NCBI GenBank assembly: GCA_003149915.1
Contig: QAMK01000033.1
Location: 1 to 64,000, forward strand
DNA: 64,000 bases
DNA from: Bacillota bacterium
Lineage (GTDB): Bacteria; Bacillota_I; Bacilli_A; RF39; UBA660
Direction: 5' to 3'
Made by a program: the position numbers and the translations under genes. The notes beneath the pieces were generated by a model. That model was not told the origin of the DNA. It was given only the letters and a program-made list of their open reading frames with translations, and ran no database searches. Shown one piece after another: positions 26,390-35,909 of this stretch (positions within the stretch are counted from its first letter, which is position 1; each line of letters starts with the position of its first letter).

Positions 26390-27412
26390 TTATTTAAAGA
26401 AGGAGAACATGCCACCGGACTTGCCGCTAGAGCCACTTCCTACTTTCAATACTCCAATTGTACTTAGAAAATCATCTAGTACATTATTGTTGATTCGATC
26501 GTTTAAAGGAGGCAAGGAATAAAAAATCTTTGCCTTTGCCTCATATTCCAAATCAGCAACATCAGAAGATGATAAAAGACTACGATTTAAAACAATCTTT
26601 TTTGCTTTCATTTTTTGGAATACATTACGGTCTCTTCGTAGTAATTTATTTAATTTTATGGTAGAAGGTTCTAATAAATAGAAAACGTCACCACAAGATT
26701 CCTCGCTATTTGTATCATTAATGTCTAAAAGAATAACTTTTACATCCTTATGCTTTAGAAGTTCTGCTGGCAACTGTTCTACTGAAAGAGATAGCATCGA
26801 TTTATCATTGAAGTACATAAAGTCACGTTTGTTCAGTTCGATCGCAATTACTGGCACGCCATGATGCTCCAACTGCTTCTTAATCATATAGATTAAAGAA
26901 GTAGCACCGGCATGGTCTGTTAAATTCTTGAATCCAAGAACAGTTGCAGTTTGATTGACATCTCCTTGAACTGTAACATTAACTACTGTACCAGTGCCAC
27001 CATCTCCTGTTTCACCGGCAGATAATTGCCCAAGTTGTTGAATATGGGCAACATCTCGATACGTATTTGGATGTTCAAATAAGTACTTTAATCCTTCTAA
27101 ATTAGTTGTAAAGTTATATATTCCCATTGAAATCAATTGGGACAAAAAGGCATTGGATGTACATTCCGGATCACTAGCAGGTAAAAGAATAATAATTTTT
27201 TCTACATCTAATGCCATCGACAATTTTTGAATGTTTTGTAAATTTTTGTAATCTCTTACTGCTGTCAAATCCAAAATCATCTTACCGAAATAAAAGTTTT
27301 GGAACATACTGACTAGTTCATCAGCATCAAATTCACCATCTAAAGATTTTATAATGTCAATATCTAAGCCAGCAATGATTTCTTTTTGTTGATTCGCTAT
27401 AATTACGTTCAT
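26390..27412 (-). CDS. TadZ/CpaE-like pilus localisation protein
   Basis: 340 residues, cytosolic. An N-terminal receiver-like domain (1-125) precedes a ParA/MinD-like domain (about 155-320). Its P-loop is degenerate: GFKNLTDHAGATSL lacks the usual invariant Lys of GKGGxGKT. TadZ/CpaE proteins place the Tad machine at the cell pole and often have atypical Walker A motifs. The gene follows the TadE-like and Flp-like genes, as in Tad loci. Assignment by fold pattern and context. Confidence 0.75.
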   Translation of the reverse strand: MNVIIANQQKEIIAGLDIDIIKSLDGEFDADELVSMFQNFYFGKMILDLTAVRDYKNLQNIQKLSMALDVEKIIILLPASDPECTSNAFLSQLISMGIYNFTTNLEGLKYLFEHPNTYRDVAHIQQLGQLSAGETGDGGTGTVVNVTVQGDVNQTATVLGFKNLTDHAGATSLIYMIKKQLEHHGVPVIAIELNKRDFMYFNDKSMLSLSVEQLPAELLKHKDVKVILLDINDTNSEESCGDVFYLLEPSTIKLNKLLRRDRNVFQKMKAKKIVLNRSLLSSSDVADLEYEAKAKIFYSLPPLNDRINNNVLDDFLSTIGVLKVGSGSSGKSGGMFSFFK

Positions 27413-27439
27413 TTTGTTCCTCTCCTTTTATTTTTTGTT

Positions 27440-27961
27440 TTACAATTCTGTAAATATGTTCGTTAACCCAGACGAATAAATCGTATTTGTTTCACCCTGA
27501 ATTCGGAAAATGTTTGGCATTTCTTTAAACAGGTTGTTAATTACTGGGATATTGATGTTGATATATGTATAAACAGTGTAATAAATACCGCTGTACGATT
27601 GACTGGCATTTGAGTTTCCAGCAATATCTTTTTTATGTGGTATAATACACAATCCAAATTGCTTTCCTTTTGCCCCTTTTGGACAATTGTCATCATTGTC
27701 TGCAAACTCAACTCCATTGTATCCAATTTGGTTGATATAGCTTACAATTTGACAAACCGCACCTTCTGGATTATCAGCTGTACATGTACTAACCTCATCG
27801 TACATTGGATATCCTTCGTTATTTTCGATAATATTAATTACTTGATTTTTCATCTTAAATGCTCTCGTATAACTTACTGAAAAAGCAAGATATGCATTAA
27901 TCAAAAGCATAAAGATAACAATAATTTGAATTGTCATAGCGCCGCCAATCGCTTCTCTCAT
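27440..27961 (-). CDS. TadE-like pseudopilin
   Basis: 173 residues. A short leader MREAIG is followed by a hydrophobic helix (GAMTIQIIVIFMLLINAYLAF, about 7-27) and the helical continuation FKMKNQVINIIENN. The extracellular domain has four Cys. This fits TadE/TadG-type pseudopilins of Tad systems. The leader MREAIG resembles the MKEATG start of the adjacent 54-residue Flp-like ORF, hinting at a common processing or targeting signal. Confidence 0.7.
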   Translation of the reverse strand: MREAIGGAMTIQIIVIFMLLINAYLAFSVSYTRAFKMKNQVINIIENNEGYPMYDEVSTCTADNPEGAVCQIVSYINQIGYNGVEFADNDDNCPKGAKGKQFGLCIIPHKKDIAGNSNASQSYSGIYYTVYTYININIPVINNLFKEMPNIFRIQGETNTIYSSGLTNIFTEL

Positions 27962-27981
27962 ATTTCAACACCTACTTTATT

Positions 27982-28146
27982 TTAATCATTTACGATGTTG
28001 TAATCATCATCGTTACTAATTGCGCCCCATTGGTCATTGATTGTATTTTGAATATTTGGCCACATAATCCAGAAAAATGCAATGATAGCACCAATTGCAA
28101 TGATGGTTACAACTGTCATATTTAATTCACCTGTCGCTTCCTTCAT
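27982..28146 (-). CDS. Flp-like short pilin candidate (54 residues)
   Basis: Starts at ATG 28146 (an AAGGA SD lies about two bases before it) and stops at 27982. It begins MKEATGELNM, then has a hydrophobic helix TVVTIIAIGAIIAFFWIMW (about 11-29) and an acidic tail ending DDDYNIVND. The size, single helix and position between tadC and the TadE-like gene match an Flp/type IVb pilin or pseudopilin. It is missed by a 60-residue ORF cut-off. A classic G/xxxxE cleavage site is not clear. Confidence 0.68.
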   Translation of the reverse strand: MKEATGELNMTVVTIIAIGAIIAFFWIMWPNIQNTINDQWGAISNDDDYNIVND

Positions 28147-28227
28147 CCTTAACTACTCTCCTTTCTATTATTAGTTATACCATAATTTTCTTTTTGAAAC
28201 AATATTATTTACATTTTACTAGACAAT

Positions 28228-29004
28228 TTACATCATAAACATCATAGAAACTAAGATTAAAACCATGACGCCACCGCCAGTAGCAACTAACATGTACATG
28301 GTCTGTCCTTCCATGTGATTTAATCTTTCTTTATATTTTGTTTCACGGGCTTTGTTTTGTAAGTTTGAAACCGTTCTAGAAAACATCAATAGTCGTTCTT
28401 GTTTCTTCTCTTGAGAACCGATTCCAAGACGATATAACAAACGCATCATACGCATGGAATCTCTTACAGGATATGTATTAGCAAATTCCATATACGGATC
28501 GATACTAGAGTCACCAGCATCGATTCTGGAAATCAAAGTACGAAGGCCTGGTTTAAAAATATCAGGTGCATCTTCAATCGATTTGCCAAGCGCTACTGGT
28601 ACAGTATAATGTTGTACTAAAATTTCCAACCCTTTTAAATAGTATGGCAGCATAACATCAATATCATGTAAATGTTGCTTATAAAAGCTACGCAAGCTAT
28701 TATATGGCATTTTAAAAACTACGAACCCTACAACAATTGATAAAATAATGTTAATTAAATTCAAATCTGTTAAGAAAATAAATAAGAAAATAACGATCGT
28801 CACGAATCCATATGTGATTCGTTTGTTGAATAATGTATTAACATCTACACTTTCACCATATTTTGCATAGACCAAGAATTCATAATCGTCTTCTTTTAAC
28901 ATTTGGAAATATTTCTCGTTGTCACGAATGAATTTCTGACCGTCGATTGTTTGATTATACAATAACACAAATAATAATATTCCACCGATTATAATTATTT
29001 CCAT
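28228..29004 (-). CDS. TadC-like pilus platform protein
   Basis: 258 residues, T2SS-F fold. A TM segment at the N-terminus (2-16), a pair at about 68-100, and one at the C-terminus (MLVATGGGVMVLILVSMMFMM). The central cytosolic four-helix region has LLYRLGIGSQEKKQERLLMFSRTV. It is paired with TadB upstream (stop/start overlap TAATG). TadB and TadC form the inner-membrane platform on which the CpaF motor acts. Confidence 0.8.
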   Translation of the reverse strand: MEIIIIGGILLFVLLYNQTIDGQKFIRDNEKYFQMLKEDDYEFLVYAKYGESVDVNTLFNKRITYGFVTIVIFLFIFLTDLNLINIILSIVVGFVVFKMPYNSLRSFYKQHLHDIDVMLPYYLKGLEILVQHYTVPVALGKSIEDAPDIFKPGLRTLISRIDAGDSSIDPYMEFANTYPVRDSMRMMRLLYRLGIGSQEKKQERLLMFSRTVSNLQNKARETKYKERLNHMEGQTMYMLVATGGGVMVLILVSMMFMM

Positions 29005-29897
29005 TATTCAGCACCTACATTCTCGTTATAGTATTTTTCACCTTTAATTAAGAAGTAAGAATTAACAATTAAGATTCCGTGTAATAACAGTTGCATGTAC
29101 CATAAATCTAGAATCTTAATGTACGTCTCATTTCCTAAAAGGTATTGTACTAACATTACCATTAAATATAGCATCATACCATATTTTAAGAACGATTTGT
29201 GGAATGTTGCACGTTCGATTCGGTCACGATAAACACTTTCAACAAGGTTATCGATATCCATTTGCATGTTATCTAGCGATTCACCAGTATCTCTGGCACC
29301 TTCTTTGGTGATTTGTAAGAACAATTGATGCATGTTTTTTACAATATAATAATGGTATAAATTATCCATATATTTTAATGATTCATCGATAGATCCATTT
29401 TCGTATGCTAGATCAATCATGTGTTGAACATCTGTTAAAACAGGATCTTCCAAGACACCACTATTTACAACACCTTCCAAACTTTTAACGAAACTTTGGG
29501 TCGTTGCAAATTCCATAATCGTGTTGGTCGTATAAACTTGAACTTGTTCAAAGATAAATTCACTATATACTCTTTTGCATCTCAAGAATGCTAAGTATGG
29601 AATAAACGATACGGCAACGACGATATAGATAATGGATACGATGATGTTGTAAAAGTACATATAAGAAATAACACCGGCAAACACAGCAAACATAGCAACT
29701 TGGGTTGCGTATTGTCGCGGTGTATATTCTTGTCCTAACTGTTTGGTTTTCTCTCTTACCACTTTAAATGAATAAGGAGCAAACTTATCATATACAACAC
29801 TTACTTGATCGACAATATATTTATACACATTATTACCGCGATAACTACGGTATAACATAACAAACACTGTAATGACCAGTAATATAATTAATTCCAT
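29004..29897 (-). CDS. TadB-like pilus platform protein
   Basis: 297 residues, T2SS-F type. TM helices at about 2-16, 75-105 (AMFAVFAGVISYMYFYNIIVSIIYIVV), and two near the C-terminus (245-285). The cytosolic domain has FVKSLEGVVNSGVLEDPVLTDV and the typical GARDTGESLDNM. It lies directly downstream of the CpaF/TadA ATPase gene and overlaps TadC by one base. Confidence 0.8.
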   Translation of the reverse strand: MELIILLVITVFVMLYRSYRGNNVYKYIVDQVSVVYDKFAPYSFKVVREKTKQLGQEYTPRQYATQVAMFAVFAGVISYMYFYNIIVSIIYIVVAVSFIPYLAFLRCKRVYSEFIFEQVQVYTTNTIMEFATTQSFVKSLEGVVNSGVLEDPVLTDVQHMIDLAYENGSIDESLKYMDNLYHYYIVKNMHQLFLQITKEGARDTGESLDNMQMDIDNLVESVYRDRIERATFHKSFLKYGMMLYLMVMLVQYLLGNETYIKILDLWYMQLLLHGILIVNSYFLIKGEKYYNENVGAE

Positions 29898-29912
29898 AAT
29901 ATCAACTCCTTA

Positions 29913-31352
29913 TTAGAATAAATCGCTAACTGTTGGATTCATTGGTGCCACCGGCGGTGGTGTTACTACAGGAGCCGGTGTTGGTGCGACATATGTTGGA
30001 TTTGGATTATTTACAACAGGTTGCGATACAGGCTGCGATGCGGGTTGTGGTACAGATACAGAAGGTGTTCCCATACTAATTGTTGCTATCATCGTAGCAG
30101 GTGTTATCAAATTACTTGGTTGTGTTGACGTCGGTTGAGTTGGAACAGCAGATGGTGTATTCAACGTCTCTACTCGATTTGGATCATACATCATCGGACC
30201 ATCCGTTTTCATTGCCGGAGCATTCTCTGGGGTTACCATTGTAAGTTCAGTTCCCTCTTCTGCTTTTTTGGATTCTTTCATTGCTTCATCGACAGTGGAT
30301 TCACCAGCATTGATATCTGTATCCAGACTGACATTTTGTCCCATCAAGTACTCCTTAAGGTGATTACTTGGTGCTTTTCTGATGATTTTATCACCCATTT
30401 TTTGATAAATTGTATTGGTGACACATTTGTTATCATCATCTACATAAAACTCTGTTACTTCGTCGATTTCACGATGGAACTTTTTATACTTTTGACTATA
30501 ATATGCTTTAATATGAACACCCAATTGAATGTAACGATAAATCGTATTTAAAAATTGGTCAACATCTACATCCGTTTCCATCAAACTGTAAAGACGATAT
30601 GGAATGGCACTTGCTTTATCAGAGTGGATGGTCGATAAGATATTGTGTCCTGATGAAATGGAGTTACGAACTGCAGATACAGCTTCTGCACTACGAACCT
30701 CGGCTAATAGAATCCATTTGGGATTCTGTCTCATACAGGTTACTAGTACATCGGTATAACTTGCAATGTTGTTTGTTTTCATAGCAACGATATCTCGCGT
30801 TGGATAAATCTTATCCAAGTGAAGTTCTAGTGTATCCTCTATCGTAATCAACTTCTCGTTTGCTTTTGTATGACTCGCTAAGTATTTTACAAATTCTGTT
30901 TTACCAGAACCAGTTTCACCACATACGATGATATTACAGTGACCTTCGACACATTTGATTAAAAAATCATGGACATCTTTGGTAACATAATCTTCTTGTA
31001 AAAGGGTGTCTTCTTTCAATCTGATTTTGGCTGGTGTTTTACGAATAACCAAAGCAATGCCGTTCGTTGCAATGGATTCATGGACGAAGTTCATACGCAA
31101 TTCACTAGATTCAGCGTCCAAAAATGGCTTTGCCATATTGAATGTCGTTCCCATTACGTTAGAACATTGGAATGCCAATTTTTCAACGAAGGCATTGTTG
31201 ATTTTTGGATTTTCCACACGAACAGAACCTTGAGTAAGGGATCTGATCCAGATTTGACCATTATTACTATAAGAAATATCGGTAATATCGTCATTATCAA
31301 TGTATTCTTTAAACGGACCAAAGTCCATCTGGTCAAAGATATTTTCTTTCAT
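29913..31352 (-). CDS. CpaF/TadA-like secretion ATPase with long Pro-rich tail
   Basis: 479 residues. The N-terminal domain precedes Walker A GETGSGKT at 145-152, TIEDTLELHLD (Asp box) at about 180, the Walker B-like WILLAEVRSAEA, and the His box LSTIHSDKA. This family powers Tad pilus assembly and is related to VirB11 of type IV secretion. The last 140 residues are Pro/Thr/Val/Ser-rich and disordered, ending NPTVSDLF; that extension is unusual for CpaF. It is similar in composition to the VirD4 tail of the same block. Confidence 0.92.
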   Translation of the reverse strand: MKENIFDQMDFGPFKEYIDNDDITDISYSNNGQIWIRSLTQGSVRVENPKINNAFVEKLAFQCSNVMGTTFNMAKPFLDAESSELRMNFVHESIATNGIALVIRKTPAKIRLKEDTLLQEDYVTKDVHDFLIKCVEGHCNIIVCGETGSGKTEFVKYLASHTKANEKLITIEDTLELHLDKIYPTRDIVAMKTNNIASYTDVLVTCMRQNPKWILLAEVRSAEAVSAVRNSISSGHNILSTIHSDKASAIPYRLYSLMETDVDVDQFLNTIYRYIQLGVHIKAYYSQKYKKFHREIDEVTEFYVDDDNKCVTNTIYQKMGDKIIRKAPSNHLKEYLMGQNVSLDTDINAGESTVDEAMKESKKAEEGTELTMVTPENAPAMKTDGPMMYDPNRVETLNTPSAVPTQPTSTQPSNLITPATMIATISMGTPSVSVPQPASQPVSQPVVNNPNPTYVAPTPAPVVTPPPVAPMNPTVSDLF

Positions 31353-31382
31353 AAATCACATCCCTTTCAAATTTTATTCTTT

Positions 31383-32243
31383 TTATTGTGTCTGAGCTTG
31401 ATTTTGATTATTATCAGTTGTTGCACTGATGTTTCCACCTGACATATCTTCTGTCCAGTAAGTTACACTATTAATCCAATCTCTTAGTTCTTCGCTAGCA
31501 ATTCTAACTTCCCCTTTTTCCTCTTTCAAAGATTCATCTGTTGGTACGATGAATAGTGAAGCATCGTAACTTCTCAAGTACATTGCTTTGCGAAGTAAGA
31601 TATGGTATTCTTCTGGAACTGCGAATATGATCATTGCTGGTGTCTGTTTATCTTCAAGGTTAGCAAATACGTTGTTACCTGCACTATCTAATACGGCAAT
31701 AACTTTTACGTTTTCAATCAATTTACCAACCATGATTCGGTCTTCTTCGTTAGAAGTTCCTTCTTCTAGACGATTCGTTGCTCTTAAGTAAATATCGATA
31801 TAATTTTCTGGATATACTGAGTTACCATACGTACTTTGTGTATCTACTGACATATTTACCAATACGTACCCATCTGGAATATCTTGGATAATTGCATCAG
31901 CAAGTTGTGATTTTTCTACAACACTTCTTGAATAGAACAAACTTCCAATCGGAATTACCGTGTCGTTTGCTACATATTTACCAACAATGTTAGCAACCTC
32001 TGTAATTGGGCTACCTTTTAACATTGAAGGTGGAACTTGAATAATTTCAATCATATCCTCAGTAATTCTTGTACCAGGACTAATTGTTTGTGTCGCACAT
32101 GGAATATCTTGTGGATTAACTGCGGCTTGAACACGCATGTTATAACCAACGTATAGTACGACGATTGCTACTAACACACCAATGATGGTTACCGTATTTT
32201 TGTTGGATAAGAATTTTTTTAATCCAATCATTATGTTTCCCAT
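31383..32243 (-). CDS. CpaB/RcpC-like SAF-domain protein
   Basis: 286 residues. One TM helix (about 17-34) is followed by a SAF domain (VNPQDIPCATQTISPGTRITEDMIEIIQVP) and a CpaB-type second domain ending near 250, then a Gln/Asn-rich tail. In Gram-negative Tad systems RcpC/CpaB binds the secretin gate. In this single-membrane bacterium it would act outside the membrane, perhaps contacting peptidoglycan. It is the first gene of the core tad set. Confidence 0.82.
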   Translation of the reverse strand: MGNIMIGLKKFLSNKNTVTIIGVLVAIVVLYVGYNMRVQAAVNPQDIPCATQTISPGTRITEDMIEIIQVPPSMLKGSPITEVANIVGKYVANDTVIPIGSLFYSRSVVEKSQLADAIIQDIPDGYVLVNMSVDTQSTYGNSVYPENYIDIYLRATNRLEEGTSNEEDRIMVGKLIENVKVIAVLDSAGNNVFANLEDKQTPAMIIFAVPEEYHILLRKAMYLRSYDASLFIVPTDESLKEEKGEVRIASEELRDWINSVTYWTEDMSGGNISATTDNNQNQAQTQ

Positions 32244-32257
32244 TTTATCATCCCTTC

Positions 32258-32719
32258 CTAATCATAATTTGTTACTTCGTCCAATGTTCTTGGATCCGTA
32301 TACTTTGTTTCAATGATAGCATCTACTCTGTTTTCAATATTGAAGCGAAATGGTTCTTCTTCACCTGGTACCTCAATAGACGCTAATGTCTTGGAGCCCA
32401 CGCGAATGCTTGCTTTCGGAGGTGTCTCATTGATATCGTAGAATTCGATTAAATAGTCTCTATCGTTGTTGACACTTTGGGCGAAACGTCTGATAAATCC
32501 TTCGACGAATTTTTCTTTATCCATTCTAATTTGTCCACCAGATGTTTGAAAAAAGCCAAGATCAACGGCGTCAAGCATCGCTGACTCCGCCGTATCTCTT
32601 AACAATTGAAAGTCCAATTCATTTCCACTTGTATAATTTGAAATAATGTTGATTAAGCCGAAGGTCAGCACTCCCAACATAATAATACCTGCGGCCATTA
32701 CACCTTTACTCATTTGCAT
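32258..32719 (-). CDS. Pseudopilin-like anchored protein
   Basis: 153 residues. A short N-terminus MQMSKG is followed by a hydrophobic helix (VMAAGIIMLGVLTFGLINII, about 7-26) and an amphipathic segment (LLRDTAESAMLDAVDLGFF). The remainder is an alpha/beta extracytoplasmic domain with IRMDKEKFVEGFIRRFAQSV. The design is that of TadE/TadG or minor pilins. Its start overlaps the stop of the 1057-residue gene by one base. Confidence 0.62.
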   Translation of the reverse strand: MQMSKGVMAAGIIMLGVLTFGLINIISNYTSGNELDFQLLRDTAESAMLDAVDLGFFQTSGGQIRMDKEKFVEGFIRRFAQSVNNDRDYLIEFYDINETPPKASIRVGSKTLASIEVPGEEEPFRFNIENRVDAIIETKYTDPRTLDEVTNYD

Positions 32720-35700
32720 TAACCTCCATTCGTAATTGCATATTCAGAATCAATACACTGACCGTTAGCGCCTTTCCCTTCTTGGTTGTTGCAGCCAGAT
32801 AAACCTTTGGCTATCATAGTCATGTATTCACTTGAACCACCTTGAGCAGGTAATAAACTACTCGTACATACAGAAATGCCTTTTATCTCATCATACGTAC
32901 ATGTCATATCTTCGAAATCCGTATAACTTCCATGAGTGGCATTATAAGAACGAAGATTGCGAATATTTTCTCTCGTTAATTGAATCGCATAGTCTAATTC
33001 CTCTTCATTTCCATAAATGGTGTCACCTTTTGATTCAATATTTTCTATTACTTTGTCTGGATTAACAGGATAACGTTGGTTTGTCACATCGATTGCAGCT
33101 AAAGACCAATTCCAACGTGGCTGTCTTTCACCGCCATCTAGTGTCTCATTAGCAGGGAACATATCATACAAGTCAATTGTTCTCCAAACGTAGATTAATC
33201 CATTATTATCGCATATATCATTTGGTCCGCACGGTTGATTATAACAATTTTCACCAGTACACTCTGGTTCAGGAGTAAATGTCGAATTGTCTGGAATTCC
33301 ATAGAAACAATCGATCGTCGAATTTTGAATTTGGTTCCAGGTACCTAAAGAATAAGTAACCTTAATGTTGTTTGTAATCGTATGTTCGCGTTGTAAATCG
33401 CTTACTGTTGTATAATTGTCCCAAACTAATACGTCATTAATTCCTGGGGATAAGATATGAGTATAATACTTATTTCCACCATTTGTGTATCCTGATTTTT
33501 CATCGTTTGTCGTCAATCCATATTTATAATCACCAATGTTGACATTTGATACATACATTTCAGGTAAAATGATTTCGTAAGATTTATTCACTTCATATCC
33601 TTGAATTGTAATAGATTGATAATCAGCTCCCTGACCGTGATTTGCATATTGAATCGTTTGAGGAGAGCCGTATGTTGCTGCAGTACCTAATGTTGGATCA
33701 GTTCCCGTTTTCTGTTTGTATTCTTCAGCCGTTAAATAGCTTTGTTCGCCTGTTGCCTTGTCTACATAACTGTATTTAATAACCGCTTCATAACCGCTTT
33801 CCGGTCCATGAGTTTCACCTGTGTAAGAATCTTTAATTGCAACGTCAATACTATTTTCGTTATCTTTAAATTGCTGCATAGCAGCTTGTAACTTACTATA
33901 TTCTAAATTAGATTGTGCAATCAATTTTTCATATTCCTGAATTGCATATGCATCAGTATAAGGTGTGTTTGTATTACCAACATACCAAGTACCACCACGA
34001 TTAAATACTTCAATACAATTTGGCAATGGTGAGCTCGTAAATACCTCGTAACATGCAGTTCCAGAAATATTTCCAGTTGCATTACAAGTATCTAAGTATG
34101 TATAAGTAATACCATGTGTGGAAGTACATGTTGTATCTGTACAGCTTCCTCCGCCAGAGTGGATGTTTCCGGTATCATAACTACAACTTGAAAGCGGTAA
34201 TCTCGTTTTACCTGGCCATACTTTTCCGATGTTGCTTGAAGTACATTCACTGATAGAAGCCGTCTTTTCTGTTGATGTATAATTTTCTGTGAAGAAATTA
34301 AATGATGTAATCAAAGAATCTGTTGCTTGATTTTCATATACACTGTTATAGCATGAATCAATACAATTTTGAGTATAAGAACCGCCATCACATTGCATAA
34401 TGCAAGAATCAAATTCATCGTTTGGTCCTGCTCCAGCTTCACCAGTATGGTTTGCTGGGCCACCCCAACATTCTACTGTGTATTTACATTGAGTTTTGAA
34501 TTGTGGAGCAATAACTTGATACGGAGTACATTGTCTGCTGACGGTAATCGTCGACGGGTACGTAAATGCTGCTCCCGCTGCAGATAATGCTTTTGGTGTA
34601 TCAAATGTTACTGTAACCGTTTCCGTACATAACGCATCCCAATAAGTTCCGAATTCTCCTTCATAACCAGCAGAACTCAGCTTTGATGCATAAGTATAGG
34701 TTTGAACATTTTTTTCTGGATTAAAATCACATTGTGAGGCAATTGTTGTTGTTCCAGTCGTAGCATTTTGTGCCGAAGATGCCACAGATTGTAGCACTGA
34801 TGTTGCACGATCAACTTTTCTTTCATATTCATCAATCCGAGTATAATCGATATCTGCTGAACTATAGCACTCTGGAACTAAGCTTTTATAAAGGCTAGAA
34901 ATGATACTATTGTTTTGTGTCAAGGCCCAATTTGTATACGTTTGACACTTTGTACCATTTGTAAAAATGGAAGATGGCACCATTGTCGACACGCCACCAG
35001 TTACATGAGCAACTTCAAGTCCATTACAATCACTGTTACCATTATTTAACATAAATTGAATGTAGTATTCGCTACCTGGTGTCATATAAAATACTAGTGT
35101 CTGGGTACCGTCGCCATTATCTGTTACTCTTGCACTTCTATATAAATTGGAAACGTAACCGGCTGAAATCTGAGCACTTGTTAAAGATGTATTTTGTGCT
35201 GTACCATTTACAGCTACATAGCTTGTATTTGGAATTCCTAAATCGTTCACGAATCTGATATTATCATTTGCACTAGCTCTTGTACCGTTGATTAATCGTA
35301 CAGAAACATTTTTAAGTCCTGTTACAGTAACTCGCCATAATTGTGTACTTGCATCAAAATCTTGTGTAATCTTATCTGAAATATCTAATGGTCCCCAATC
35401 ATCCGGTTCGATTCCTTCTATGTTGGAATCTGAAATCGGGCATGTTTGATACCGGTAATCTGCATCAGGTCTGAATTCATATCCAAGGAATTTATTTGCA
35501 TCGACATCGACACTCGATTTACAACTCAAACGATTTTGAGTATTGTCAACTCTAAATGTCATATCTATATTTGTTCCATCATAATGTCTACATTGTAATG
35601 AATATTTTCCTGTTCTTTCATTTAAGACATACTCTTGCAAACATCCCCTCGCAATATCACTTGAGTCGATATATGCAGCATATTGTTGAAGTTGTTTTTG

Positions 35701-35892
35701 ATAGCGCCAGTTCGTCGCTGTAATTGTATAAAGATAACCGCCTACACAAATTTGGTCATTATTGCCAACCTGCGGAGCAGTATTTCTAAGTGCACTTACT
35801 TCTTTGGTTAAAAAGAAAGAAAAAATTGTTAATGTTACAAATACAAAACCAAATAAGTAATGCGATGACTTGTCTATTTTACTTTGATTCAT
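32719..35892 (-). CDS. Large Cys-rich secreted protein of the block, unknown
   Basis: 1057 residues with a signal-type N-terminal helix (about 13-33, ending SALRN). The rest is extracellular, Thr/Ser/Asn/Tyr-rich, with several dozen Cys distributed in pairs (for example SCTDTTCTST, GENCYNQPC, DICDNN). I see no LPxTG motif or C-terminal anchor. The Cys density suggests a disulfide-stabilised surface or pilus-tip protein. It is the largest gene of the block, between the sortase and the tad core. No family recognised. Confidence 0.75.
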   Translation of the reverse strand: MNQSKIDKSSHYLFGFVFVTLTIFSFFLTKEVSALRNTAPQVGNNDQICVGGYLYTITATNWRYQKQLQQYAAYIDSSDIARGCLQEYVLNERTGKYSLQCRHYDGTNIDMTFRVDNTQNRLSCKSSVDVDANKFLGYEFRPDADYRYQTCPISDSNIEGIEPDDWGPLDISDKITQDFDASTQLWRVTVTGLKNVSVRLINGTRASANDNIRFVNDLGIPNTSYVAVNGTAQNTSLTSAQISAGYVSNLYRSARVTDNGDGTQTLVFYMTPGSEYYIQFMLNNGNSDCNGLEVAHVTGGVSTMVPSSIFTNGTKCQTYTNWALTQNNSIISSLYKSLVPECYSSADIDYTRIDEYERKVDRATSVLQSVASSAQNATTGTTTIASQCDFNPEKNVQTYTYASKLSSAGYEGEFGTYWDALCTETVTVTFDTPKALSAAGAAFTYPSTITVSRQCTPYQVIAPQFKTQCKYTVECWGGPANHTGEAGAGPNDEFDSCIMQCDGGSYTQNCIDSCYNSVYENQATDSLITSFNFFTENYTSTEKTASISECTSSNIGKVWPGKTRLPLSSCSYDTGNIHSGGGSCTDTTCTSTHGITYTYLDTCNATGNISGTACYEVFTSSPLPNCIEVFNRGGTWYVGNTNTPYTDAYAIQEYEKLIAQSNLEYSKLQAAMQQFKDNENSIDVAIKDSYTGETHGPESGYEAVIKYSYVDKATGEQSYLTAEEYKQKTGTDPTLGTAATYGSPQTIQYANHGQGADYQSITIQGYEVNKSYEIILPEMYVSNVNIGDYKYGLTTNDEKSGYTNGGNKYYTHILSPGINDVLVWDNYTTVSDLQREHTITNNIKVTYSLGTWNQIQNSTIDCFYGIPDNSTFTPEPECTGENCYNQPCGPNDICDNNGLIYVWRTIDLYDMFPANETLDGGERQPRWNWSLAAIDVTNQRYPVNPDKVIENIESKGDTIYGNEEELDYAIQLTRENIRNLRSYNATHGSYTDFEDMTCTYDEIKGISVCTSSLLPAQGGSSEYMTMIAKGLSGCNNQEGKGANGQCIDSEYAITNGG

Positions 35893-35909
35893 TTTAAGTT
35901 CCTCCTATC

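Noticed and set aside
30135..30551. Plus-strand open frame opposite the CpaF gene
   Set aside because: No SD or promoter. The translation is a Cys/His/Ile-rich shadow of the coding strand.
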